A DNA stretch of 64,000 nt from an uncultured Fluviicola sp. (GCF_902168135.1 NZ_CABHOL010000024.1:124001-188000), one strand, 5' to 3'; positions 24,822-33,825 are shown, counted from the stretch's first letter. Numbers and translations are program-made. Notes: generated by a model not told the origin, from the letters alone.

Positions 24822-26528
24822 ATGAAAAAACTACTTTTAATGGGCTTGCTTATCAGCCCGATTCACCAATTATTCGGTCAGCAGCTGGAATTTGCGCGCA
24901 CACAAAACGAGAATGGAACCGAGGCTTCGATAAAAGTCATTTATGACCATTCCAATCAGTTTATTGTAACCGGATACACACAAATTATTTCTGGCGGAGG
25001 CGGAACGAACGGAGCATCCAATACCTGGGTCAAAAAATACGGTTCTAATGGAGTCCTGCTCTGGTCGGTACAAACCAATTATACAGGCACAATCAACCAG
25101 GAAGGTGCAGAGGTAAGCGGCATTTCGGTGGATAGTGAAAATAACATTTACATTACAGGGACTTTCCAATCGGAATCTGTAACACTTGGCGGGATTACTT
25201 ATTCTGTTCCCGCAGATGGTTATTTGAACTTGTTCTACGCGAAAATAAATCCTTCCGGAATTGTTCAATGGGTGAAAGGAGTGGAAGAGTCTCACTTTCC
25301 CCTGAATACCGTTATGGGGTCCACTATTTCAGTAACTCCGGATGATCACCTGATCCTTACAGGCGGTTACTTCAAAGGAATGATTATCGGCAATGATACT
25401 TTGGCCGGAGATCCGGCAGCAACAGCCGGTATGACTCCTTTTGGATTTTATGCGAAATTGGATCATGACGGAATTCCGGTCTGGGCAAGGCGCTTTGAAA
25501 ACCTGGTGACCGGAGCTTATAATTCGTTCAGTGGTATAGCTTCAACAGAAATTGATGATGACGGAAATCTGTTCTTCATGATGGGCTTGGATAGTGCAGT
25601 TGTGATGGGAAATGATACGATTTCATCGTCCTATTTAACAGCAGTTGTAAAAACCGATCCTTCCGGGGAGTTTATCCGGGCGGTGATTCCGCAGGCAAGT
25701 TATGATATTACGCGCCAAATTACATTGGATAAATGTGGAAACGTATTATTGTTGGGAGAATTCCTGAATGCCATCCAAATTGAAAGTACTATACTTACGG
25801 CCGGTTCAACATCAGCCAGAGCTGTATTTGTAGCGAAAATGGATAATGACTTGGATTTGATGTGGATGAAGCAGTTCCATAGTTCCGGGGCAGACTTGTC
25901 TGGCGGGATTGCCTGCAACGATCGCAACGATGTTTTTTTTACCGTTGAGTTTTGGGGAGAGATCAATTACGACGGCCCATTTACGCCTTCACCCCTTGGA
26001 ATGATGGATGCATTACTCATCAAACTGGACGAAGACGGGAATTTTATTTGGCATAAACACTCTGCAGGTTCAGGAAATACTTCCGTTTCAGGTGTTTCCG
26101 TTTCTCCTTCCAACCAGATAGTCATAGCCGGAAGATACCAGGGACAGGAGAATTTTGACGGAACAATCATTAACAGTACACCAACAAACCTTCCGGATGT
26201 CTGGCTCGCAGCATTTGAAGATACCACTTTGGCGCTTCTTCCTGCAGATTGTTTGGAAGACCTGGGATTAAATTCATTCACCAAACAAACAGAGATGCTT
26301 ATATATCCGAATCCTGCTCAGGAAAAAGTGTCCATTACTTTTCACGGAGTTGTGGATCAGGCAGAGCTTACCATCACGGATCTTTCGGGAAGAATAATGC
26401 ACACCGTAATTCTGGAAGCAAAAACACCTTTGATCTCAACGGCAGACTTTCCGGAAGGAATGTATTTAGTCCGTTTAAAACAGGCGGATGGCATTATCAG
26501 CACCGGAAAGTTCGTTGTGAAAAGATAA
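24822..26528 (+). CDS. Secreted beta-propeller-like protein with T9SS type A sorting domain
   Basis: The protein has 568 residues from MKKLLLMGLLISPIHQLFG, a signal peptide. The body carries repeated 'N-x-Y/V-x-T-G-x-F' and 'K-x-D-x-G-x-x-x-W' blocks (for example NNIYITGTFQSES, AKINPSGIVQWVKG, AKLDHDGIPVWARR, IKLDEDGNFIWHKH), the pattern of SBBP-type propeller repeats. The last 80 residues, starting LIYPNPAQEKVSI, form a type A sorting domain, so the protein is exported by the type IX system and attached or released at the cell surface. Binding partner unknown. Confidence 0.85.
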   Translation: MKKLLLMGLLISPIHQLFGQQLEFARTQNENGTEASIKVIYDHSNQFIVTGYTQIISGGGGTNGASNTWVKKYGSNGVLLWSVQTNYTGTINQEGAEVSGISVDSENNIYITGTFQSESVTLGGITYSVPADGYLNLFYAKINPSGIVQWVKGVEESHFPLNTVMGSTISVTPDDHLILTGGYFKGMIIGNDTLAGDPAATAGMTPFGFYAKLDHDGIPVWARRFENLVTGAYNSFSGIASTEIDDDGNLFFMMGLDSAVVMGNDTISSSYLTAVVKTDPSGEFIRAVIPQASYDITRQITLDKCGNVLLLGEFLNAIQIESTILTAGSTSARAVFVAKMDNDLDLMWMKQFHSSGADLSGGIACNDRNDVFFTVEFWGEINYDGPFTPSPLGMMDALLIKLDEDGNFIWHKHSAGSGNTSVSGVSVSPSNQIVIAGRYQGQENFDGTIINSTPTNLPDVWLAAFEDTTLALLPADCLEDLGLNSFTKQTEMLIYPNPAQEKVSITFHGVVDQAELTITDLSGRIMHTVILEAKTPLISTADFPEGMYLVRLKQADGIISTGKFVVKR

Positions 26529-26564
26529 TTCATAAGCTGGTATAATTGATCGAAGTATTACAAA

Positions 26565-26600
26565 TAAAAAGGCCGCTCGATAAGAACGGCCTTGATTTTT
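26565..26600. terminator. Bidirectional terminator between convergent genes
   Basis: AAAAAGGCCG, an 11-base loop and CGGCCTTGATTTTTT form a stem with A/T-runs on both sides. It serves both the propeller protein gene and the convergent OmpA gene. Confidence 0.82.
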
Positions 26601-26610
26601 TACAAAAGTA

Positions 26611-27867
26611 TCAGCGGACATCAAATTGTACTCTTCGGTTTTCAGCACGACCTTCAACAGTTGTAAGTGAGCTTTTTAGCCTGGTCTCTCCAAAACCTTC
26701 CGTTGTTAATCGATCTCCGGAAATTCCTTGTGAAATCAGGTAATTCTTTGCCGCATCGGCACGTTCCTTTGACAGGGCCATGTTGTGTTCTTCTGATGCA
26801 CGGTCATCTGCGTGTCCCAGGATGTGAAGTTTGTAGGAAGGATTGTCCTTCATGACTTTTGCAATTGCTTTGAGCAGCTGTTGAAAGGAAGGAGATAAAT
26901 CAGCTTTATCCGTTTCAAATTTCACTTCACTTTGTTCGATCATGGTAATGACTTCCTGACTGTTATTAGGGCCGGTAAGACTTCCGGATCGTTCGGGACA
27001 ACCTTTCATTGCGGCAGAACCTTTTTCAAACGGACAATCATCCACGTCATCCGGGATATTATCACCGTCACTGTCGCGAGGTGCAAGTGTTCTCCCTTTC
27101 GTATCAACTATCGTTCCGGCAGGAGTTCCGGGTTCTTCATCCAGCCAGTTTACAACGCCGTCTCCATCATCATCACGCTGCTGGTTTTCCAGTTTTTCGA
27201 TACGTTGTCTCAGGTTTTCGATCTGCTCATTTTTACCTGGGATCATAACCCAGTCAGCATGCGGTTTCCGTCCGAAATTGTACTGAACTCCCAGGGAAAG
27301 ATTGATCAGATAACCATCAATTCCGCGGCCGTTCCATGTTGTCCGGAGATCATAGGTGTAATTCTGGTAAATATTGGCCAGAACAGAACCGTCGATGTTG
27401 ATACTGAAGCGCTCCGACAGTTTAATTTGTGGAGTGAATCCTATAATTCCATGTAAGATATGGTTAGGGGAAATCGATCCCCCATTCAGAGCAGAATAAC
27501 CCGCCCCCATGTGAAAGAGCAATCCAATGTGTTTGGTCCATTCTTTAAAATCCATGATATTTCCCAGATTGGCAACTCCTTCCAAAGAAACGCGATAATA
27601 TTCTGATGAAAAGTCAGGTGTTCCGGCACGTTCCCTGAAATTATCATATCCGCCGCTAAGACGTACGCCGAATTTAGTATTAATGGAATACCTGAATCCA
27701 AGACCGACGTGCCATAAATTGAGCGTCGCAGCATCATAACCTCCGGTCATGGGATAGATCGGATTGTTCAGCCCGAATTCCGCATCCACAGAGAAATGAT
27801 TATAGGTTGTATCCTGGCAGTAAGAGGTGAAGGTGTAGCTTAAAAATAAAATAACAATCCGTTTCAT
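26611..27867 (-). CDS. OmpA-family outer-membrane protein with calcium-binding repeats
   Basis: The protein has 418 residues from MKRIVILFLSYTFTSYCQ (signal peptide). Residues up to about 200 form a beta-barrel rich in aromatic alternation (for example VGLGFRYSINTKFGVRLSGG). A linker follows, then thrombospondin type 3-like calcium-binding repeats (RDSDGDNIPDDVDDCPFE). The C-terminal OmpA domain has ILGHADDRASEEHNMALSKE and the end ENRRVQFDVR. This is the standard Bacteroidota OmpA layout that anchors the outer membrane to peptidoglycan. The gene is convergent with the propeller protein gene. The start nine codons upstream is less likely. Confidence 0.9.
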   Translation of the reverse strand: MKRIVILFLSYTFTSYCQDTTYNHFSVDAEFGLNNPIYPMTGGYDAATLNLWHVGLGFRYSINTKFGVRLSGGYDNFRERAGTPDFSSEYYRVSLEGVANLGNIMDFKEWTKHIGLLFHMGAGYSALNGGSISPNHILHGIIGFTPQIKLSERFSINIDGSVLANIYQNYTYDLRTTWNGRGIDGYLINLSLGVQYNFGRKPHADWVMIPGKNEQIENLRQRIEKLENQQRDDDGDGVVNWLDEEPGTPAGTIVDTKGRTLAPRDSDGDNIPDDVDDCPFEKGSAAMKGCPERSGSLTGPNNSQEVITMIEQSEVKFETDKADLSPSFQQLLKAIAKVMKDNPSYKLHILGHADDRASEEHNMALSKERADAAKNYLISQGISGDRLTTEGFGETRLKSSLTTVEGRAENRRVQFDVR

Positions 27868-28090
27868 ACTATTAGTTTTTTTAGAGAGTCTCAATTTAGC
27901 GCGGATTGAACAAGACTTTATTACACTTAAATGGTTGTTATTTATATAATTCCTATGTGAAAAATTGTTTACATAGTTAATAATAGGTCTATCTGTGAAT
28001 TATGCAATTTTCTTCAATGAGATGTAACATGGATTGACCGGACAGTTTGGAACTTTATAAGAATAACATCAATAATTAAAAATTAAGTAT

Positions 28091-30367
28091 ATGAGAACAA
28101 CATTACTAAGATCAGGATTTCTGCTTCTTATACTGACGGCAATATCCTCGGGAAGATTATTGGCATTTACGGCCGTAACTGACGGCAATTGGACCGATCC
28201 GGCAACTTGGGGAGGTGCAGCACCTTCTTCAAGTGTGAGTAACCAGGATATTATTATTCCTTCCGGCATTGAGGTGAATATGGATACGGATGTAAGTTTT
28301 TCCGGTCTGTTGAACAATTTTACAGTCGACGGAACACTTACCAGTTCCACCAACAGCGAATTATCGATTGATTTGGGAACTTTTAACGGGAACGGTGATA
28401 TCGATATCCAGCGCATTGAATTTACGGGGGTTTTGGTTTCTTTTTCCTTCTCCGGGAATTTAACGGTTAATACTTTTGCGAATATGGGATCGGTTCTTGC
28501 GATTACCTCCCAGGTTACTGTTACTGATTCGTTGTACCTGGATGACGGCTCTTTTACCCTGAATACCGGATCGAATTTAATGCTGGATGCAGATGCAAAA
28601 GTGGTTCGTAACGATGGATCACTTGCAACTTCCGGTGGAGTATTTAATTCGGGCGGGGCTTACCATGTACACTATATAGGTGGTTCCAAAACAACAGGTA
28701 TTGAGATCAATTCTGTAAATATGGAAAACGCCGATATCACTTTGGATGACAATACGGTAGTTTTAACATTGGGAAGCGACTTGATTATCCATGGAGACCT
28801 GAAATTAAACACCGGAATTTTGAACGTAGGAGCTAACGATCTGGAACTCCAGGGGAATTTGGACATCCAAAGCGGGGCTATGTTTACAACTACTTCCGCA
28901 TCCAACATGAGAATAGAAACTTCAAGTTCATTGAACTCAGGATTGATGTTTACTTCGGGATCTTCTGTTGATCAGTTTTCCGTTGATTATACCGGGAGTT
29001 CCGGAAATGTAATGCTTGAGAGTTCACTGGATATTGCCGGAGAATTACAGTTGCATAATGGCACAGTGAGTATCGAAAGCGGTTCCGTGTTGACTATGAA
29101 TGCCGGAAGTTTAGTGCAGGTTATAAATGGAAGCCTGGAAAGTAACGGCGGAACTTTTACCGGAACAGCTTCTTATGATGTGGAATACATGGGAGATTCA
29201 ACCGTTACTACCGGGGTGGAAATTACTGGTTCGGGATTGAACGACGTAGAAGTAAACATCGGACAAGGTGAAGTAATGATGGATAATGATGCAACTGTTG
29301 GGGGAGAACTGGAGCTGGTAAACGGAAGGTTGAACCTGAACGGAAATAACCTGGTTGTGAATGGAACACTGACGCAGGATATACTGACCCCTATTATGGG
29401 AAATTCAAATTCCGACCTTCATTTGAATATTACATCGGTAGCAGACGATACGCTTTATTTTGACGGTTCCGAAAATGATTTGGAGCAACTGATTGTGAAC
29501 ATTACCGGTGGGGGAGACCTGGTACTTGGAACCGAACTTCACATCCATGATGAGCTCACCATGACAAGCGGAAGCATTATGCTGATGAACGAAGATTTGA
29601 TCATTGAAGAGAATGCAGATATTACAGGTTACAGCGATACGCGCTATATCATGACTCCATACATGGGGATGCTTCAGATGCATATTGCTGCTTCTGATCC
29701 GTATAAAGTATTTCCGGTTGGAACAACTTCCAGTTACTCACCGGCGAGTATCCAGCAGGCATCCGGATCTGCTTCCGGGAACTTCATGGTAAAAACCTTT
29801 AGCGGAGTATTTACAGGGGGAACTGAAAATTCGGGATTCAACAGTGCAGGTTCAGGAAGTGTGGTTAACAGAACGTGGTTGGTGGAATCGGACGCATCTT
29901 CCATAGATATGAACCTGAAACTAGGGTGGATGGCAGCATCGGAGGTCAACGGTTTCGACCGCAATAATGCTTATATCACTCATTATACCGGCGGAGCATG
30001 GGATTCCCAAACAACTGCCAGCGCAGTTTCAGGAGCAAACGGAACCTATGAGATCACACGTACGGGTCTTACGGGGTTAAGTCCTTTTGCTGTTGCTGAT
30101 GAAGATGCAGAATTGATTGTCGATGAGAATGAATTGCTGACAATTAACCTGTACCCGAATCCTTGTACGGATGTGATGAATATCAGTTATGAGGGAGCGG
30201 ATCAATACAGCTACCAGATAACAGATGTTGCCGGACGAATCTACGATATTGCGGATAACGGAACAAACCAAATGGATGTATCCGGGTTAAGCAAAGGAAC
30301 TTACATTTTAAAAATAACGAATACACAAACGAATAAACTTTCAGTGAAACAGTTTATTAAAAAGTGA
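28091..30367 (+). CDS. Large secreted beta-helix-like protein with T9SS type A sorting domain
   Basis: The 758-residue protein has a signal peptide (MRTTLLRSGFLLLILTAIS). The first domain starts AVTDGNWTDPATWGGAAP, a motif common in Bacteroidota surface proteins with a G8-like or beta-helix fold. The body holds many repeats of the type 'GxLNLNGNNLVVNGTL' and 'GSxLTMNAGSLVQVING', typical of a right-handed beta-helix or adhesin stalk. The end starts INLYPNPCTDVMNI, a type A sorting domain. It is a likely surface adhesin or structural protein. A related architecture is seen in the protein at 55030-57432. Confidence 0.82.
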   Translation: MRTTLLRSGFLLLILTAISSGRLLAFTAVTDGNWTDPATWGGAAPSSSVSNQDIIIPSGIEVNMDTDVSFSGLLNNFTVDGTLTSSTNSELSIDLGTFNGNGDIDIQRIEFTGVLVSFSFSGNLTVNTFANMGSVLAITSQVTVTDSLYLDDGSFTLNTGSNLMLDADAKVVRNDGSLATSGGVFNSGGAYHVHYIGGSKTTGIEINSVNMENADITLDDNTVVLTLGSDLIIHGDLKLNTGILNVGANDLELQGNLDIQSGAMFTTTSASNMRIETSSSLNSGLMFTSGSSVDQFSVDYTGSSGNVMLESSLDIAGELQLHNGTVSIESGSVLTMNAGSLVQVINGSLESNGGTFTGTASYDVEYMGDSTVTTGVEITGSGLNDVEVNIGQGEVMMDNDATVGGELELVNGRLNLNGNNLVVNGTLTQDILTPIMGNSNSDLHLNITSVADDTLYFDGSENDLEQLIVNITGGGDLVLGTELHIHDELTMTSGSIMLMNEDLIIEENADITGYSDTRYIMTPYMGMLQMHIAASDPYKVFPVGTTSSYSPASIQQASGSASGNFMVKTFSGVFTGGTENSGFNSAGSGSVVNRTWLVESDASSIDMNLKLGWMAASEVNGFDRNNAYITHYTGGAWDSQTTASAVSGANGTYEITRTGLTGLSPFAVADEDAELIVDENELLTINLYPNPCTDVMNISYEGADQYSYQITDVAGRIYDIADNGTNQMDVSGLSKGTYILKITNTQTNKLSVKQFIKK

Positions 30368-30385
30368 TTTGTTTGCGTTCACACG

Positions 30386-30424
30386 TAAAATCCTTCCTGA
30401 ATCTTTCGGGAGGGATTTTTTTTG
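30386..30424 (+). terminator. Intrinsic terminator
   Basis: AAAATCCTTCCTGAA and TTCGGGAGGGATTTTTTTT form a long imperfect stem with a T-run. It lies about 20 bases downstream of the sorting-domain gene. Confidence 0.85.
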
Positions 30425-30448
30425 AAATAAGGATCTTAATATAAAGGA

Positions 30449-30481
30449 TTTGGTTCTTTCATTGAATTAGTTTTATATTCG
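30449..30481 (+). promoter_or_regulatory. Promoter of the first eCIS-cargo-like gene
   Basis: TTTG (30449-30452), a 21-base spacer and TATATTCG (30474-30481) resemble the Bacteroidota promoter with one change (TAnnTTCG for TAnnTTTG). The -7 element and the bases after it match those before the second cargo-like gene (35627 onward) at 17 of 22 positions. The distance to the start codon is also the same (24 versus 25 bases). Confidence 0.5.
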
Positions 30482-30505
30482 AAAGAACTATTTGCTGTTC
30501 GATAC

Positions 30506-31630
30506 ATGTATACCAGGAAAACCATAAGTAAGGGGAAAAACCAATCTGATAAGGATGCATTTGGCCGGAAAAAAACGAACAGTACACCTCTCTTTGAAGA
30601 TAATCGACCGGAAGCTCTTCAGCTAAAGAAAATACAGGAAAGCATTACTTCAGGTGAGAATCCCGTACAGTTTAATAGCAACTCGAACGCTCCGATACAG
30701 CGCATGCCTGATTGGCTGGCCAACTTGTTAAGCCAGGTCGGAGAAAATAAGTTAGAATCTTTTGCTTTGGCTGCAACAGCAGGATTTGCCGGAATACTGC
30801 TTTATTATTATTTCAAAGGAAAACCGGCAACTAAAGCCCGTATCGAAAAGACAAAAAAAGAAAAAGAACCGCCGGATTTCAGCACGCTGGCAGGTTTGGC
30901 AAGAACTATTGGAGTAGACCCTCAAAAATTGGAGTGGCAGCTGGAAGAAGCACCGGAAATTGATCCCTCATTATCACTTGAGGAAATAGAAAATCTTGTA
31001 ACTATCAATGATCTTTACAGCAAAGGATTCAATCCGGAAACAACTGTAGCGACGGGTGCCGTTCCTCCCAGTTTACTGAAAGATCTCCCGGATAATGATA
31101 CGGATAAATTAGAAGTGTTGTTTGACAGGTTTAACAATCTTGCTTTTAGCTATACTGGAAAACAGGCCAACGGAGCGTCCGGGTTCCTCAGCCGGTATGG
31201 AGACTGTTCAACACTGGTTTTGATGTTCAAACTTGCTACTCAGGCATGCGGAATAAATGACGTTGAAATAGAAACAGATACGGTACCAATGCTGGTTCCT
31301 TCTGCGCGGGTCCATGGAAGAGACTCACTGGGAAATGTAGATGGAGTGCCTTGCTGGGCTTTTTATGAGCATTATTGGTGCACATATCACGGGAAAAAGT
31401 ATGACCTGTTGTTTATGAACTCCGGTCCTGGTGAAGTTATTCACCGGGAAAATACCGAATATATTCACAAAGGAATCTCGTACTATGTTTTTGAGGATGA
31501 AAGGGCGATTATCTATAAGGACATGTTTAATAGTCTTACAGTTCCTTTAACCGAAGGAAATGAAGGGCGTGTTTTTTATAATGCGGATGAGACTGAACAG
31601 TTCATTGACAAGTACAAGAAGGAAAAGTAA
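30506..31630 (+). CDS. eCIS-cargo-like protein with transglutaminase-like C-terminus
   Basis: The 374-residue protein has no signal peptide. Residues 31-66 (EDNRPEALQLKKIQESI ... PVQF ... APIQRM) match the leader of many cargo proteins of extracellular contractile injection systems. A hydrophobic stretch at about 84-103 follows. The C-terminal domain has Cys234 in YGDCSTLVLM, then His289 in FYEHYWCTYHGKKYD and Asp300: a Cys-His-Asp order and spacing like transglutaminase or cysteine-protease folds. It may therefore modify or cleave proteins in a target cell. No eCIS structural gene is in the window, so the delivery route is inference. Its neighbour downstream is convergent. The leader call is fairly sure, the enzyme call is tentative. 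Confidence 0.62.
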   Translation: MYTRKTISKGKNQSDKDAFGRKKTNSTPLFEDNRPEALQLKKIQESITSGENPVQFNSNSNAPIQRMPDWLANLLSQVGENKLESFALAATAGFAGILLYYYFKGKPATKARIEKTKKEKEPPDFSTLAGLARTIGVDPQKLEWQLEEAPEIDPSLSLEEIENLVTINDLYSKGFNPETTVATGAVPPSLLKDLPDNDTDKLEVLFDRFNNLAFSYTGKQANGASGFLSRYGDCSTLVLMFKLATQACGINDVEIETDTVPMLVPSARVHGRDSLGNVDGVPCWAFYEHYWCTYHGKKYDLLFMNSGPGEVIHRENTEYIHKGISYYVFEDERAIIYKDMFNSLTVPLTEGNEGRVFYNADETEQFIDKYKKEK

Positions 31631-31640
31631 GAAAAAGGCT

Positions 31641-32363
31641 TTATGAAAACAACCGTTTGTTTTCAAATGCAAGTTTTGCGAGTTGAAAGCTCATTGATGA
31701 TTCCACAGCCAGGTTCTCAATTTCCGGTACTTCGAAGAACATCGGGTTTTTTCCCAGTTTTTGCTTGCCTTGTGCGTCGAATGTCCTACGGTTAAAGATA
31801 TTTAGGATCGTATCTTCAAAAATCACATAATGTGGATCGTTTCGCAGTGTGATTACCGTGTAATTGTGCATTTGGTACAAACGCTTCTCAACGCGTGAAA
31901 GGCTAATCACCGAATCAAATTGTTGGTATTTTTCATTGATAACGTAGTCATAATAAGTTTCAATAGCATTTTCGATCGTTTGCACGGAAAGCAGCGGATT
32001 GATGCATTGCACCTGCATAAAATGTTCTCCGGTTGATTTTTTTAATGCATGCGTGGTAAACCAATCGGAAGTGGGCATGTCTTCCAGGATACGCTCTGAA
32101 GAATTTTCGCTGGAAAGCGTAGTCGGATCTGGCAAAGGGATCACTGAAATTTTAGCATTGTTTCCATATATCTTTTTGACTTTGTCGGAATCTGTTGTAA
32201 CCACAATTTTGTCGATAGCTTTAACATTGAGCAGTTTATCAATCATTAATTGAAACAAAGGGTTCCCGCCGAAATCTTTAACGTGGGCATCGGGAAGGTT
32301 CGAATTGACAGTGTTGTGAGTTTCCTGAACGGTAATCAATGCAGTGATAGCTGGTTTATTCAT
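31641..32363 (-). CDS. Atypical cytidylyltransferase-like protein (NeuA-like fold)
   Basis: The 240-residue protein follows the layout of acylneuraminate cytidylyltransferases: N-terminal nucleotide-binding strand, FGGNPLFQLMIDKLLNV, KIVVTTDSDKVKKIYG, and HFMQVQCINPLLSVQTIENA, equivalent to the usual 'LLQPTSPLR' turn. The N-terminal loop reads ALITVQETHNTVNSNLP in place of the normal 'IPARGGSKGIPxKN', so the Arg/Lys residues that hold the CTP phosphates are missing. It may have a changed substrate or be inactive. No sialic acid or other sugar synthesis genes lie next to it. Confidence 0.65.
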   Translation of the reverse strand: MNKPAITALITVQETHNTVNSNLPDAHVKDFGGNPLFQLMIDKLLNVKAIDKIVVTTDSDKVKKIYGNNAKISVIPLPDPTTLSSENSSERILEDMPTSDWFTTHALKKSTGEHFMQVQCINPLLSVQTIENAIETYYDYVINEKYQQFDSVISLSRVEKRLYQMHNYTVITLRNDPHYVIFEDTILNIFNRRTFDAQGKQKLGKNPMFFEVPEIENLAVESSMSFQLAKLAFENKRLFS

Positions 32364-32468
32364 GTGAACGCAAGTTTAGGCAACAAGAATAGGGATTTTT
32401 CTGGAAAGGACCGTGTCCAATAGTAGGAATTATGTAAATAGTTTTTAGAAAGTTACAAAGTCATTGGT

Positions 32469-32498
32469 TTTGATAAATTTAATTTAGATGTGGATTTG
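32469..32498 (+). promoter_or_regulatory. Promoter-like pair before the candidate small RNA
   Basis: TTTG (32469-32472), 18 bases, TGGATTTG (32491-32498). The second box differs from TAnnTTTG by one base (G for A). The expected start of transcription, about 5 bases further, coincides with the left arm of the small RNA's first hairpin. Confidence 0.4.
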
Positions 32499-32500
32499 AA

Positions 32501-32560
32501 AGTTGGTATGTAGCAGAACCAAATGAGTTAGGTTTAAGGGGGACGAAAGTCCCCTTTTTT
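32501..32560 (+). ncRNA. Candidate small RNA with terminator hairpin
   Basis: A transcript from about 32503 would contain hairpin 1 (TTGGT, loop ATGTAGCAGA, ACCAA; 32503-32522). A short linker and a perfect terminator hairpin follow (GGGGAC-GAAA-GTCCCC, then TTTTTT, 32539-32560). The terminator points rightward, but there is no rightward gene between 31630 and 35046. Both flanking genes run leftward, so the terminator needs another transcript to explain it. The shape recalls small Bacteroidota RNAs such as the Flavo-1 motif, but that identity is unverified. Confidence 0.5.
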
Positions 32561-32564
32561 AGTT

Positions 32565-32849
32565 TTAATTCCTTGGTAGTCCGGTATGTGTGGAAGAGCC
32601 TACACCGTTTTCCATTCTGCTCCCCCTTTCTTCTGCAATCATCTTCTCACGGTCATCTCTGGTGATGATTTTGTCTTTGGGGAAAATGATGGGGGAGATG
32701 AGGTAGTACCAAAGCACAGGGGCCAGGAAATTTATAAGGATATTGATTGCTTTTTGAGACCTCGAAAGTGTAATACTTTGGCTGATCTTTACGCTGGTAA
32801 AAATGCTAAAGCTTAGGTAGGCTGTGAGAAATATGAATGGGAAGATCAT
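32565..32849 (-). CDS. Small two-helix membrane protein
   Basis: The 94-residue protein has hydrophobic segments at about 1-20 (MIFPFIFLTAYLSFSIFTSV) and 38-55 (NFLAPVLWYYLISPIIF), then a charged cytoplasmic tail (KDKIITRDDREKMIAEERG). No family was recognised with confidence. It ends only a few bases from the small RNA terminator and reads in the opposite direction. Confidence 0.6.
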   Translation of the reverse strand: MIFPFIFLTAYLSFSIFTSVKISQSITLSRSQKAINILINFLAPVLWYYLISPIIFPKDKIITRDDREKMIAEERGSRMENGVGSSTHTGLPRN

Positions 32850-32869
32850 TTATTATTCTGATTCGTGAT

Positions 32870-33238
32870 TTAGGAGTTACCCCGAAGGATTTTTTCCATC
32901 TTTTTTCCTTTTGCTAATTCGTCGATCAATTTATCCAGGTAACGGGCTTTCTTGGTCAAAGGGGTTTTAATTTCTTCGATCCGGTAGCCGCAGATCAGTC
33001 CTGTAATAAGTTCTGCATTCGGGTTGAGGGTTGCGCGGTCAAAAAATTCTTCGAAAGTTACCTTTTCATCAATAAGTTCCTGAAGTTTTTTGACATCAAA
33101 TCCGGTTAACCATTCGATGACTTCGTGAAGCTCATGGATCGTTCGCCCTTTTGTTTCAACCTTTTTGACGTAATGTGGATAAACCGATGCAAAGGTCAGT
33201 CTGGCAATTTTTTGATCGTGTTCCGGAGTTGTACTCAT
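32870..33238 (-). CDS. DUF2200 family protein
   Basis: The 122-residue protein follows the DUF2200 pattern along its whole length: KIARLTFASVYPHYVKKVE, KGRTIHELHEVIEWLTGF, LITGLICGYRIEEI and KKARYLDKLIDELAKGK. The family is widespread as a stand-alone small protein, often in accessory regions. Its function is unknown. There is no signal peptide. Confidence 0.85.
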   Translation of the reverse strand: MSTTPEHDQKIARLTFASVYPHYVKKVETKGRTIHELHEVIEWLTGFDVKKLQELIDEKVTFEEFFDRATLNPNAELITGLICGYRIEEIKTPLTKKARYLDKLIDELAKGKKMEKILRGNS

Positions 33239-33386
33239 AGACTATAGATTTTATTCAAAAATATGAAATTCTATTCTTTGAGAATTCGCTTGTTCGAGTG
33301 TTCGCAAAGATGCGAACAGATTTGAGGTTAATATCTTTATTTTCAATGATTTGAGTTTTTATTTTAACAAGTTAGTCCAATGAGAT

Positions 33387-33722
33387 TTATTCGCTTCTGT
33401 CAACCTTGTAAATAGCTTTCAAATCGTCATAAATCTCACTGAATATATCTGCTCCCCGGAATTCGAAATCTGGTCGATCATAATGTTCCAGTGCATTTTT
33501 TGCTGCTTTTTTAGCAGTTTCTCTTAAAACAAGGTCAATTTCATAACGGTACAGGTAAATGAGCACTTCTTCCAATTGCAATGGAGTGGATCTTAGAATC
33601 TTCGCCAGGATATTTGCCTTGAAAGCGTCTTTCTCTGCAAGAATTGCATGTTCTTTTTGCAGCAAGATTAAAAATTCCTCCGTACTTGCCCTGCAGATCC
33701 TTGCCCGTTTGTTTTTATTCAT
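33387..33722 (-). CDS. Small helical hypothetical protein
   Basis: The 111-residue protein is rich in Ala, Lys, Glu and Leu and is predicted by eye to be all helical (TEEFLILLQKEHAILAEKD, LILRSTPLQLEE-like middle, LRETAKKAAKNALEHYD). It begins with a basic stretch (MNKNKRARICRAS), which may bind nucleic acid. No family was recognised. It is leftward and stands apart from its neighbours by more than 145 bases on each side. Confidence 0.6.
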   Translation of the reverse strand: MNKNKRARICRASTEEFLILLQKEHAILAEKDAFKANILAKILRSTPLQLEEVLIYLYRYEIDLVLRETAKKAAKNALEHYDRPDFEFRGADIFSEIYDDLKAIYKVDRSE

Positions 33723-33789
33723 GAAAATAGTTCAAAAGTTCAAAAAGTTCAAATCTCATCCGCTGCGGTTGGTAGGAATCAAAGGTTCA

Positions 33790-33825
33790 AAAGTTCAAGT
33801 TTATTAAATTCCTTGAACTTTTTTG
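33790..33825. terminator. Hairpin with T-run (possible terminator)
   Basis: AAAGTTCAAG (33790-33799), a 12-base loop and CTTGAACTTT (33812-33821) are followed by more T. It lies among several TTCAAAAGTTCAA blocks that fill 33725-33840. A similar TTCAAAAGTT block occurs at 43845-43872 after the DUF4256 gene, so it is also a small dispersed repeat. Confidence 0.5.
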
